DNA of 64,000 nucleotides. Source: Microbacterium rhizomatis (GTDB lineage Bacteria; Actinomycetota; Actinomycetes; Actinomycetales; Microbacteriaceae). Every line of letters begins with the position of its first letter. Positions within the stretch are counted from its first letter, which is position 1. A program made the translations under genes and the position numbers. Shown piece by piece: positions 25,417 through 32,639 of this stretch. The stretch covers positions 1,364,001-1,428,000 of the forward strand of contig NZ_VYSA01000001.1 of NCBI RefSeq assembly GCF_008710745.1. The letters run 5' to 3'. Under the pieces are notes generated by a model, which was not told the origin of the DNA, ran no database searches, and was given only the letters and a program-made list of their open reading frames with translations.

Positions 25417-27431
25417 GCAAGGCTGAGCGGCAGGCCGCCAAACTGGCGCGCGCCGCGGAGCGCGAGGCGCGCAGCGCGGATGCTGTCGCGGATGCTCCGG
25501 ACGAACCTGACGCCGTCGCCCCCTCCGGGCCCGACGCGGCCACCGACGCCCCCTCCGGGCCCGACGCAGCCACCGACGCCCCCTCCGCGCCGGGCGCTGC
25601 GGACCCAGAGCCCGACGCCGCGGCCGCAGAGCGCGAGGTCGCCGCCCCCGAGCCCGACGCCGCGGCCCCCGAGCCCGACGCCGCGGCCCCCGAGCCTGAC
25701 GCGGGTACCGGCGACACCGGGCGGGCCGAATCCGAACCGACCGCGGCATCCGACGAGCCGGACCTGCTCGCGACCGCGCGCGCCTGGCTCGCGCAGGACC
25801 CCGACGGCCAGACCCGTGCCGAGCTGCGGACGCTCATCGAGCGTTGCGAAGAGGGCGATGCCGAGGCATCCGATGCTCTCTCCGATCGCTTCGCCACGCG
25901 CCTCGCCTTCGGCACGGCGGGCCTCCGCGGCGAGCTGGGAGCGGGGAGCAACCGCATGAACCGCGTGCTCGTGGCGCAGGCCGCCGCGGGACTGGCTGCT
26001 TACCTCCGCGAGAAGGCGGGCGCGCACACCCCGACCGTCGTGGTGGGCTACGACGGCCGACGCAATTCGCACGTGTTCGCCATCGATTCCGCAGAGCTGT
26101 TCGCCGGCGCGGGGCTGCGGGCCATCGTGCTGCCGCGGCTCCTCCCGACGCCCGTGCTCGCCTACGCGGTGCGCGCTCTCGGCGCCGATGCGGGCGTCAT
26201 GGTGACCGCGAGCCACAACCCTCCGAACGACAACGGCTACAAGGTGTACCTCGGCGGAGCCGACGAAGGCTCGCAGATCGTCGCACCGGCCGACGCCGAG
26301 ATCGCCGCCCACATCGCGCGCGTCGCCGAAGCGGGCGACATCGCCGTGCTTCCGCGCTCCGTCGCGTACGAGACGGCGCCCGAGTCGCTCGTGGCCGACT
26401 ACGTCGCCGCCACGGTCGCGGTTTCTCCGGCCCCCGAGGGCGCGACCGGCCTCAACTGGGTCTACACCGCGATGCACGGCGTGGGGTGGGAGACGATGTC
26501 GAGAATCGTGGATGCTGCGGGTTACCCGGCTCCGCACGTCGTCGTCGCCCAGATCGAGCCGGACGGCGCCTTCCCGACCGTAGCCTTCCCGAATCCCGAA
26601 GAGCCGGGCGCCCTGGACCTCGCGTTCGACCTCGCGCGCACGGTGAGCGCTGAGCTGGTCATCGCCAACGATCCGGATGCGGACCGTCTGGCGGTGGCGA
26701 TCCCCGACCCCGAGGCGGAGGGGGGCTGGCGGCGGCTCACCGGCAATCAGATCGGCCTGCTGCTCGGATGGCAGGCTGCGCGCCGCGCGAGCGAACTCGG
26801 CGCGACCGCCGATGCGTCCCTGGCCTGCTCGCTCGTGTCGTCTCCCGGTCTGCAGGCTGTCGCCGAGCACTACGGACTGGCGTTTCACACGACGCTCACC
26901 GGGTTCAAGTGGATCTCGCGCGCTCCGGGTATCGTCTACGGATTCGAAGAGGCCCTCGGCTACCTCGTGAACCCCGGCACGGTGCGTGACAAGGACGGCA
27001 TCTCCGCCGCTGTGGCTATGCTCGGCCTGGTCGCCGAAGCCCGCGGGCGCGGTGCGGGCATCGCCGAGCTCCTCGAGGAGTTCGGTGCGGGCTTCGGCTT
27101 CTTCGACAGCGATCAGGTGTCGCTCCGGGTCGATGACCTCGCCGTGATCGAGCGGATCATGGGCGCCCTCCGCGACGCGCACCCCGCTCAGATCGCGGGG
27201 GTCGCGGTCGAGAGCGTCGACGACCTCCTCGGCGGCGTCGACGGCCTCCCGCCGAGCGATGTCCTGCGATTCGGCCTGACCGACGGGTCGCGGGTGATCG
27301 TGCGGCCCAGTGGCACGGAGCCGAAGCTCAAGGTCTACCTCGATGTCCGCGGCGACTCGGCCGACGACGCCAGAGCACGGATCTCGGCTCTGGCGGCGGG
27401 CGCCCGCACGCTGCTGGACGAACTGCGCTGA
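25413..27431 (+). CDS. Phospho-sugar mutase with repeat-rich N-terminal extension
   Basis: 672 residues. The catalytic part starts near residue 118 and fits alpha-D-phosphohexomutases of the PgcA/ManB-like type: RLAFGTAGLRGELGAGSNRMNR, VVVGYDGRRNS, VMVTASHNPPNDNGYKVYLGG with the phospho-serine, ANDPDADRLAVAI (Mg loop), GFEEALGYLV and RPSGTEPKLKVY (phosphate loop). It could act on mannose-, glucose- or pentose-1-phosphates. The first ~115 residues are Ala/Pro/Asp/Glu-rich with tandem repeats and have no counterpart in the fold. GTG 25413 overlaps the PNP stop; a downstream start that removes the extension cannot be excluded. Confidence 0.9.
   Translation: MSKAERQAAKLARAAEREARSADAVADAPDEPDAVAPSGPDAATDAPSGPDAATDAPSAPGAADPEPDAAAAEREVAAPEPDAAAPEPDAAAPEPDAGTGDTGRAESEPTAASDEPDLLATARAWLAQDPDGQTRAELRTLIERCEEGDAEASDALSDRFATRLAFGTAGLRGELGAGSNRMNRVLVAQAAAGLAAYLREKAGAHTPTVVVGYDGRRNSHVFAIDSAELFAGAGLRAIVLPRLLPTPVLAYAVRALGADAGVMVTASHNPPNDNGYKVYLGGADEGSQIVAPADAEIAAHIARVAEAGDIAVLPRSVAYETAPESLVADYVAATVAVSPAPEGATGLNWVYTAMHGVGWETMSRIVDAAGYPAPHVVVAQIEPDGAFPTVAFPNPEEPGALDLAFDLARTVSAELVIANDPDADRLAVAIPDPEAEGGWRRLTGNQIGLLLGWQAARRASELGATADASLACSLVSSPGLQAVAEHYGLAFHTTLTGFKWISRAPGIVYGFEEALGYLVNPGTVRDKDGISAAVAMLGLVAEARGRGAGIAELLEEFGAGFGFFDSDQVSLRVDDLAVIERIMGALRDAHPAQIAGVAVESVDDLLGGVDGLPPSDVLRFGLTDGSRVIVRPSGTEPKLKVYLDVRGDSADDARARISALAAGARTLLDELR
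25518..25577 (+). repeat. 30 bp tandem repeat in the phosphohexomutase gene
   Basis: Two copies of a 30 bp unit encoding APSGPDAATD, followed by a partial third copy. Together with the 21 bp repeats it makes up the low-complexity N-terminal extension. Confidence 0.8.
25644..25706 (+). repeat. 21 bp tandem repeat in the phosphohexomutase gene
   Basis: Three copies of a unit encoding APEPDAA, the last diverging at its end. In-frame, so copy number can change without frameshift. Confidence 0.8.
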
Positions 27432-27487
27432 CACCGCGCGCCCTGTTGACCGAGCTGCGGGGCGAAGGCTCGGCTACTCGGCTGAGC

Positions 27488-27573
27488 GGACATCCGGGAG
27501 GATGCTCATGACAGGAGAGTGCTCACCCGGCCGATCAGCGCGCCCCCGGCCCCGCCCATCCTCTCGGATGTCC
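27488..27573. repeat. Long inverted repeat between the phosphohexomutase and GNAT genes
   Basis: 17 bp arms GGACATCCGGGAGGATG and CATCCTCTCGGATGTCC, one mismatch, separated by 52 bp. Could be a terminator, an operator for the GNAT promoter, or a palindromic repeat unit. Confidence 0.6.
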
Positions 27574-27586
27574 GGGGTGTGCCTCT

Positions 27587-27592
27587 TAGGCT
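27587..27592 (+). promoter_or_regulatory. -10 box TAGGCT of the GNAT gene at 27599
   Basis: TAGGCT, six bases, then ATG 27599. The right arm of the inverted repeat 27488-27573 ends 13 bp upstream, near the expected -35. Confidence 0.5.
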
Positions 27593-27598
27593 CGTCGT

Positions 27599-28183
27599 AT
27601 GGACCTCATCACGCCGGTCACCCTCGAGAACGCCTTCGTCCGGCTCGAGCCGCTGACCACCGCGCACGCCGATGATCTCGCGGTGGCAGCGGTAGGACTC
27701 GAGCACGCCTGGTACACGTCGGTGCCCGCGCCCGAGGCGATCGACGCCGACATCGCCCAGCGACACGGATGGCGTGACGCGGGCACGATGAACCCGTGGG
27801 CGATCCGGCGCCTCGACAGCGGCAGGGTCGTGGGGATGACGACGTTCTGCAACATCGACCAGCCGAACCGCCACGTCGAGATCGGTCACACCTGGATCGG
27901 CGTCGAGGCCCAACGCACCGCGGTGAACCCGGCGGCCAAGCTCCTTCTGCTCGCCCACGCGTTCGATGCCTGCGACGCGATCGCCGTCGAGCTGCGCACG
28001 CACTGGCACAACCGCCCGTCGCGGGCGGCGATCGAGCGCCTCGGCGCGAAGCGCGATGGGGTGCTGCGCAATCACCGGATCGGCCCGGATGGCACCCTGC
28101 GCGACACGGTGGTGTACTCGATCCTCCCCCACGAGTGGCCCGCGGTGCGGCGCGACCTCGAGGAGCGCCTCAGCCGTCGATGA
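27599..28183 (+). CDS. GNAT acetyltransferase (RimJ/RimL type)
   Basis: 194 residues. N-terminal VTLENAFVRLEPLTTAHADDL, middle HVEIGHTWIGVEAQRTAVNPAAKLLLLAHAFDACDAIAVELRTHWHNRPSRAAIERLGAKRDGVLRNHRI, the acetyl-CoA fold of RimJ/RimL proteins and their antibiotic-modifying relatives. The substrate is unknown. TAGGCT ends 6 nt before the ATG. The 3' end overlaps the convergent mannitol regulator gene by 14 nt. Confidence 0.9.
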   Translation: MDLITPVTLENAFVRLEPLTTAHADDLAVAAVGLEHAWYTSVPAPEAIDADIAQRHGWRDAGTMNPWAIRRLDSGRVVGMTTFCNIDQPNRHVEIGHTWIGVEAQRTAVNPAAKLLLLAHAFDACDAIAVELRTHWHNRPSRAAIERLGAKRDGVLRNHRIGPDGTLRDTVVYSILPHEWPAVRRDLEERLSRR

Positions 28184-30098
28184 CGGCGACGAGCTCGTCC
28201 AGGAACCCGGCGAAGTCGGTGCCTCGCCGAACGATGCGCTGCACGCTGTCGCGCTCGGAGAAGACCTCGACGAACTGCTCGAACACCGTCTGGAACGCTT
28301 CGCGATCCGTCTCGGAGAACGCCACCATCGCGACGACCTGCACACGCGCTTCGCCCCAGGGGATCGACGGATCGGCCAGACCGATCGCGATCGCCGTGCG
28401 CGTCGCGGTCATCGCCATCGCGTGCGGCACGGCGAGCGCGTCAGTGAAAGCGGTCGACGACAGGGCTTCACGCTGGATCGTGCGTTCGACGTAGTCCTGA
28501 TCGATCACGCCGTCGTCGACGAGGAGCCCCCCGAGGCGCCTGATCACCGCCTCCTCGCCGTGCGTGGCATCGAGTCCCCGCACGAAGGCGCGAGGGTCGA
28601 AGTACCGCTCCAGTTCGGTGCGCAGGCGCGCCAGGCGCCTGCCGCGCCGGATGCGACTCGCCGCGGACTGCACGCGCTCGATGTCGCTGTCGGTGAGGAA
28701 GGGCTGGATGCGCACGATCCGGTCGCTCGGGGCAGGCGGGTCGATCGTGGTGAGCACCAGGTCGGTGTCGATCGCGCCCCAGTCGGGGTCGACGCGCGTC
28801 TCGACGCCGACGACCTCGATCGCCTGACCCAGCGAGCGGTCGACGCTGGAGCGGAGCAGTTCGTGCAGCTCGTAGTAGCCCGGGCAGACGATCGTGGCCG
28901 TGAGGAGCTGATCGGCGCGCCTGCTGCGCTCGAGGCGTCCTCCGACGTGCATCGCGATGTAGGCGATCTCGTCGTCCAGAAGCGGGATGCCCAGTCGCTC
29001 CTGCAGCCCGCTCGCGATGAAGACGGCGACCTCGAAGATCATCGGGTACGTCGACTTCAGCGATCGGGTCAGCGGATTGCGCGACCAGGCCTGCTCGCGC
29101 GAGCGGTGCAGCAGATTCTGCACGTGGAGGGCGAGGCGGAGGATGAAGTCCTCGTGGGCGATGTCGACGAGGAACTCCGAGGCCGCGAGGGTCACGACGT
29201 CGCGGACGGCATCGGCGACCTCGGGCTCCAGACGCGCGTGCGCATCCTGAGAAGGAGCGGATGCCCCGGGTGCGACGACCCTCGTCAGCACGAGCGTCGC
29301 GAGGTGCTGACGGTCTCCCGCGCCGAGCTGGACGCCGAGGTGGCGAAGCGCCAGCCGGTCGATGATCTCGCCGATCTCGCGCTGCGATGCGGTCTCATCG
29401 GCCACGGAGCGCTCCAGGCCCCGGCCGCGCTCCACCCGGTCCGCCGCGATCGCGATGTGCATGACGACATCGCCGATGCCGAACTCGTTCACGAAGTACC
29501 CGAGCGCACCGAGTTCGGCCACCATGTCGGTCTTGAACGGACCGAAGGCGCGCGCGCCGACCGACCCGACCCCCAGGGTGCGGCGGAGCGCGGCGAGATC
29601 GAAGGACCCTGCGTCCATCTCGTCGTGCGCGAGCCGGCTCAGGAGGCGTCTCTGCGCCATCTCCGTGCCGCGCAAGCGTGCCTGCGACGCCGACCGCTCC
29701 AGCGTCAGTTCGGTGCCGCCGAGCAGGCTCCGCACGCGCGCGAGATCAGAGTCGACCGTCGCGGGGCTCACATGCAGGCGCTCCGCCGTCTCGAACACGT
29801 CGATGCCTTCCGGGGCGTTCAGCAGCGACCGCACCACGGTGTGCAGACGGTCGCGCGTGGTTCCGGCATCCGAACCACCACCCGCGCGAAGCGCTGCCGA
29901 CGCGTCCGCACCTGCGCGATAGCCCAGCGGGCCCGACTCGATCGCTGTGCCCGACCTGACGCGCGCATTGACCGCCGTGACATACGAGCGGATGCTCCGC
30001 GGAGTGACCCCGAGGGCATCGGCGAGCGTCGCGGCCGTGGCCCACTCCCCGTCGCGCGAGAGGATCCCGAGCAGGCGATCCTGTCTCGCTCTGGTCAC
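28170..30098 (-). CDS. mtlR: PTS-controlled transcriptional regulator of mannitol genes (MtlR/BglG-like)
   Basis: About 642 residues. Order of domains: N-terminal HTH (RQDRLLGILSRDGEWATAATLADALGVTPRSIRSYVTAVN), a second HTH (about 120-165), two PRD domains, an EIIB-like segment (LLTATIVCPGYYELHELL) and a C-terminal EIIA-like domain with AVPHAMAMTATRTAIAIGL. PRD histidines are visible in LRLALHVQNLLHRS and DEIAYIAMHVGGRLERS; phosphorylation by HPr and EII proteins normally tunes such activators. GGAGG sits 5 nt before GTG 30098, which fixes the start; ATG 30134 and longer forms lack such a site. Divergent from the mannitol PTS operon, its likely target. Confidence 0.88.
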   Translation of the reverse strand: MTRARQDRLLGILSRDGEWATAATLADALGVTPRSIRSYVTAVNARVRSGTAIESGPLGYRAGADASAALRAGGGSDAGTTRDRLHTVVRSLLNAPEGIDVFETAERLHVSPATVDSDLARVRSLLGGTELTLERSASQARLRGTEMAQRRLLSRLAHDEMDAGSFDLAALRRTLGVGSVGARAFGPFKTDMVAELGALGYFVNEFGIGDVVMHIAIAADRVERGRGLERSVADETASQREIGEIIDRLALRHLGVQLGAGDRQHLATLVLTRVVAPGASAPSQDAHARLEPEVADAVRDVVTLAASEFLVDIAHEDFILRLALHVQNLLHRSREQAWSRNPLTRSLKSTYPMIFEVAVFIASGLQERLGIPLLDDEIAYIAMHVGGRLERSRRADQLLTATIVCPGYYELHELLRSSVDRSLGQAIEVVGVETRVDPDWGAIDTDLVLTTIDPPAPSDRIVRIQPFLTDSDIERVQSAASRIRRGRRLARLRTELERYFDPRAFVRGLDATHGEEAVIRRLGGLLVDDGVIDQDYVERTIQREALSSTAFTDALAVPHAMAMTATRTAIAIGLADPSIPWGEARVQVVAMVAFSETDREAFQTVFEQFVEVFSERDSVQRIVRRGTDFAGFLDELVAVIDG

Positions 30099-30183
30099 GT
30101 CTTCCTCCGGAGTCTGCGCAGTCCTCGCGCGCATCCAGTCAACCACGCCCGCACTCCCAGGGGCCCTGGAGCCCCAGAACGCG

Positions 30184-30199
30184 TTCCGCGGGGGCGGAA
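30184..30199. promoter_or_regulatory. Dyad in the mtlR/PTS divergent region
   Basis: TTCCGC-GGGG-GCGGAA, perfect 6 bp arms, ending 10 bp before the -35-like TTGTCG. Candidate MtlR or catabolite regulator site. Confidence 0.4.
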
Positions 30200-30209
30200 A
30201 CAAGACTGG

Positions 30210-30238
30210 TTGTCGGCTCCCAGCGTTTTCACAAGAAT
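30210..30238 (+). promoter_or_regulatory. Candidate promoter of the mannitol PTS operon
   Basis: TTGTCG (30210-30215) and AAGAAT (30233-30238) are 17 bp apart, a good sigma-70 spacing, with the first start codon at 30259 behind a GGAGGT site. Just upstream is the dyad TTCCGC-GGGG-GCGGAA (30184-30199), a possible binding site for the divergently encoded MtlR. Confidence 0.5.
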
Positions 30239-30258
30239 GGGCGCATGGAGGTGGATCG

Positions 30259-30582
30259 GTGAGGATCCTCGTCGTCTGCGGTGCGGGTGCGTCGAGCACG
30301 TTCGTGGCGCAGCGTGTGCGCCACGCGGCGCACGATCGCGGACTCCCCTACTCAGCATTCGCCGGCACCGAGCTTTCGTTGCCGATCGATCTGGACGGGG
30401 CGGATGTCGTGCTCGTGGGTCCGCACCTGGCGCATGCCCTCGAGCGGATCCGCAGGGATGCGGCCGCGAGGGGAACGACCGTCGTGCTGCTGCCTCCGGA
30501 CATCTTCACGGATCTCGACGGCTCACGGACACTGCAGCTCGTCCGCGATGCGATAGACGCCCCCGAATCGCTCGCCACCTGA
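30259..30582 (+). CDS. PTS EIIB-like protein (lactose/cellobiose IIB fold)
   Basis: 107 residues from GTG 30259, 6 nt after GGAGGT; the open frame further upstream runs into the divergent promoter region. RILVVCGAGASSTFVAQRVRHAA places a Cys in the C-x-x-G-x-S-S loop of lactose/cellobiose-type IIB proteins (Cys7), and the rest alternates strands and helices as expected (ADVVLVGPHLAHALERI). No matching IIA or IIC of that family lies in the window. First gene of the operon with HPr, enzyme I and the mannitol EII, so it may be a regulatory phospho-carrier, perhaps towards MtlR, rather than a transporter part. This role is inference. Confidence 0.75.
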   Translation: MRILVVCGAGASSTFVAQRVRHAAHDRGLPYSAFAGTELSLPIDLDGADVVLVGPHLAHALERIRRDAAARGTTVVLLPPDIFTDLDGSRTLQLVRDAIDAPESLAT

Positions 30583-30599
30583 CGATCGACCCGCTCGAC

Positions 30600-30636
30600 C
30601 GCAGACCACCTGACCGCAGACCACCTGACCACAGAC
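30600..30636 (+). repeat. 15 bp tandem repeat before the HPr gene
   Basis: CGCAGACCACCTGAC twice in tandem (30600-30614, 30615-30629) and a partial third copy. Lies in the 68 bp between the IIB-like and HPr genes, 14 bp before the HPr start. Confidence 0.65.
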
Positions 30637-30650
30637 AGAGAGGAACGGAC

Positions 30651-30926
30651 ATGGCCCAGCTCACCCGCACGGTGCGCATCGGCTCATCGCACGGCCTCCA
30701 CGCGCGGCCGGCGAAGCTGTTCGCCCAGGCCGCGAAGGATTCGGGCGTACCGGTGACCATCACCAAAGACGCGGGCAAGCCCGTGAACGCGGCGAGCATC
30801 CTGGGCGTCATCGCGCTCGGGATCGAGCAGGGCGACTACGTCACCCTCACCGCCGACGGCGAGAACGCCGAAGCCCTCCTTGACACCCTGAGCGAACTGC
30901 TCACGACAGATCACGACGCGGAGTAG
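30651..30926 (+). CDS. ptsH: Phosphocarrier protein HPr
   Basis: 91 residues from ATG 30651, with GAGAGGAAC upstream. HPr takes phosphate from enzyme I and passes it to EIIA domains. SSHGLHARPAKLF contains the active His17; VNAASILGVIALGI is the region around the regulatory serine (Ser49) of Gram-positive HPr, although no HPr kinase gene is in the window. Lies 68 bp after the IIB-like gene and 3 bp before the enzyme I gene. The gap before it holds a 15 bp tandem repeat. Confidence 0.96.
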   Translation: MAQLTRTVRIGSSHGLHARPAKLFAQAAKDSGVPVTITKDAGKPVNAASILGVIALGIEQGDYVTLTADGENAEALLDTLSELLTTDHDAE

Positions 30927-30929
30927 AAG

Positions 30930-32639
30930 ATGACTGAACTCAGAGGGGTGGGAATCGGCCTGGGCGTCGCCCAGGGCCCCATCGCCCGCATGGCCGAGCC
31001 GCTGCCGGCACCGAGCGATGCCCCCAGCACCTCTTCACCGGAGGACGAGACGGCACGCGTGCGCGACGCCGTCGCCGCCGTGGCCCGCGAACTCGAAGCG
31101 CGAGGAGCACAGGCGGGCGGCGCAGCCCAGGATGTGCTCGAGGCCCAGGCGATGATGGCCGAGGACCCGAGCCTCGAGTCCGAGATCGACGCCAGGATCG
31201 GTGCGGGCAAGACGGCCGAGTTCGCCGTGTTCGACGCGTTCGCGTCGTTCCGCGACACCCTGTCGGCGATGGGCGGCTACCTCGGCGAGCGCGCGGCCGA
31301 CCTCGACGACGTCGCTCAGCGGGTCATCGCCCGCCTTCGCGGCGTCGCAGCTCCCGGCGTGCCCGATCCCGGGCATCCGTTCGTCCTCGTCGCGAAAGAC
31401 CTCGCACCGGCCGACACGGCGCTGCTCGATCTCGACAAGGTGCTCGCGCTCGTGACCACCGAAGGCGGCCCCACGTCGCACACCGCGATCCTCGCGCGCG
31501 AGAAGTCGATCGTGGCCGTGGTCGGCGTGGCCGGCGCGAAGGACCTGCGCGAGGGCGAGACGGTGATCGTGGATGCGGCGAGCGGCGTCGTGACGACATC
31601 GCCGACGCCCGACGAGCTCGATCGGGCGCAGAACCGCGCCGAAGCGCGCGCATCGGCCGCCTCGGCGCCGATCACTCCCGGTGCTCTCGCGGACGGCACG
31701 GCGATCCCGCTGCTGGCGAACCTCGGCAACCCCGCGGGCGCAGCCGAGGCCGTCGCTCTCGGAGCCGAGGGCGTGGGGCTCTTCCGCACCGAGTTCCTGT
31801 TCCTGAGCTCGGGCAGCGCGCCGACGATCGACCAGCAGAAGGAGTCGTACACCGCGCTCCTGTCCGCTTTCCCGGGCAAGAAGGTCGTCGTGCGGGTGCT
31901 CGACGCGGGCGCCGACAAGCCACTGCCCTTCCTCAACGACGCGCACGAGGAGAACCCGGCCCTCGGACTCCGCGGCATCCGCGCCCTGCGGGCGAGCGAA
32001 GACATCCTGCGCGAGCAGCTCACCGCGCTGGCGGAAGCGGATGCCGCGACCCGCGCGACACCGGAGGGCCCGGCCGACCTGTGGGTCATGGCCCCGATGG
32101 TCGCCACCGTCGAAGAGACGAGCTATTTCACCGCCCTGGCCCGCGACTACGGCATCCGCACGGCGGGCGTCATGGTGGAGGTGCCCTCGTCTGCCCTCCT
32201 GGCCGACCGCGTGCTCGCCCACGCCGACTTCGCCTCGATCGGCACGAACGACCTCACGCAGTACACCATGGCGGCCGACCGCCTCCTCGGGTCGGTGGCG
32301 TCCTTCCAAGACCCGTGGCACCCGGCAGTGCTCCGCCTCATCCGCGAGGTCGGCGACGCCGGGCGCCTGCACGGCAAGCCTGTCGGGATCTGCGGCGAGG
32401 CCGCCGCCGATCCGCTCCTGGCCGTCGTGCTGGTCGGCCTGGGCGCCACCAGCCTGTCGATGGCCCCCACGGCGCTCGCCGACGTTCGCGCGAGCCTCCT
32501 CCAGTTCTCCCTCGACGATGCGCGCCGCGTCGCCGAGGCCGCCCTGGCCGCGGACGACGCGGCCTCAGCCCGAGATGCGGCCCGCGAGGCCGCTGCCGCC
32601 CCCATCACAGCAACCATCCAGAAGGAGACCGTCTCATGA
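30930..32639 (+). CDS. ptsI: PTS enzyme I (PEP-protein phosphotransferase)
   Basis: 569 residues. N-terminal HPr-binding and phosphohistidine region with LVTTEGGPTSHTAILAREKSIVAVVGV, active His184; then the PEP-binding barrel: GVGLFRTEFLFLSS, VVRVLDAGADKPLPFL, LGLRGIRALRASEDIL, GVMVEVPSSALLAD, IGTNDLTQYTMAADR and PVGICGEAAADPL with the conserved Cys. It starts the phosphorelay from PEP. ATG is 3 bp after the HPr gene and the stop overlaps the mannitol EIICB start (ATGA). Being in the mannitol operon, it may supply the cell's general PTS or a mannitol-induced one. Confidence 0.97.
   Translation: MTELRGVGIGLGVAQGPIARMAEPLPAPSDAPSTSSPEDETARVRDAVAAVARELEARGAQAGGAAQDVLEAQAMMAEDPSLESEIDARIGAGKTAEFAVFDAFASFRDTLSAMGGYLGERAADLDDVAQRVIARLRGVAAPGVPDPGHPFVLVAKDLAPADTALLDLDKVLALVTTEGGPTSHTAILAREKSIVAVVGVAGAKDLREGETVIVDAASGVVTTSPTPDELDRAQNRAEARASAASAPITPGALADGTAIPLLANLGNPAGAAEAVALGAEGVGLFRTEFLFLSSGSAPTIDQQKESYTALLSAFPGKKVVVRVLDAGADKPLPFLNDAHEENPALGLRGIRALRASEDILREQLTALAEADAATRATPEGPADLWVMAPMVATVEETSYFTALARDYGIRTAGVMVEVPSSALLADRVLAHADFASIGTNDLTQYTMAADRLLGSVASFQDPWHPAVLRLIREVGDAGRLHGKPVGICGEAAADPLLAVVLVGLGATSLSMAPTALADVRASLLQFSLDDARRVAEAALAADDAASARDAAREAAAAPITATIQKETVS

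Noticed and set aside
24373..25749. Upstream extension of the lpdA frame
   Set aside because: It is antisense to the PNP and mutase genes; lpdA has a good start at 24372 with a -10 box and the family N-terminus.
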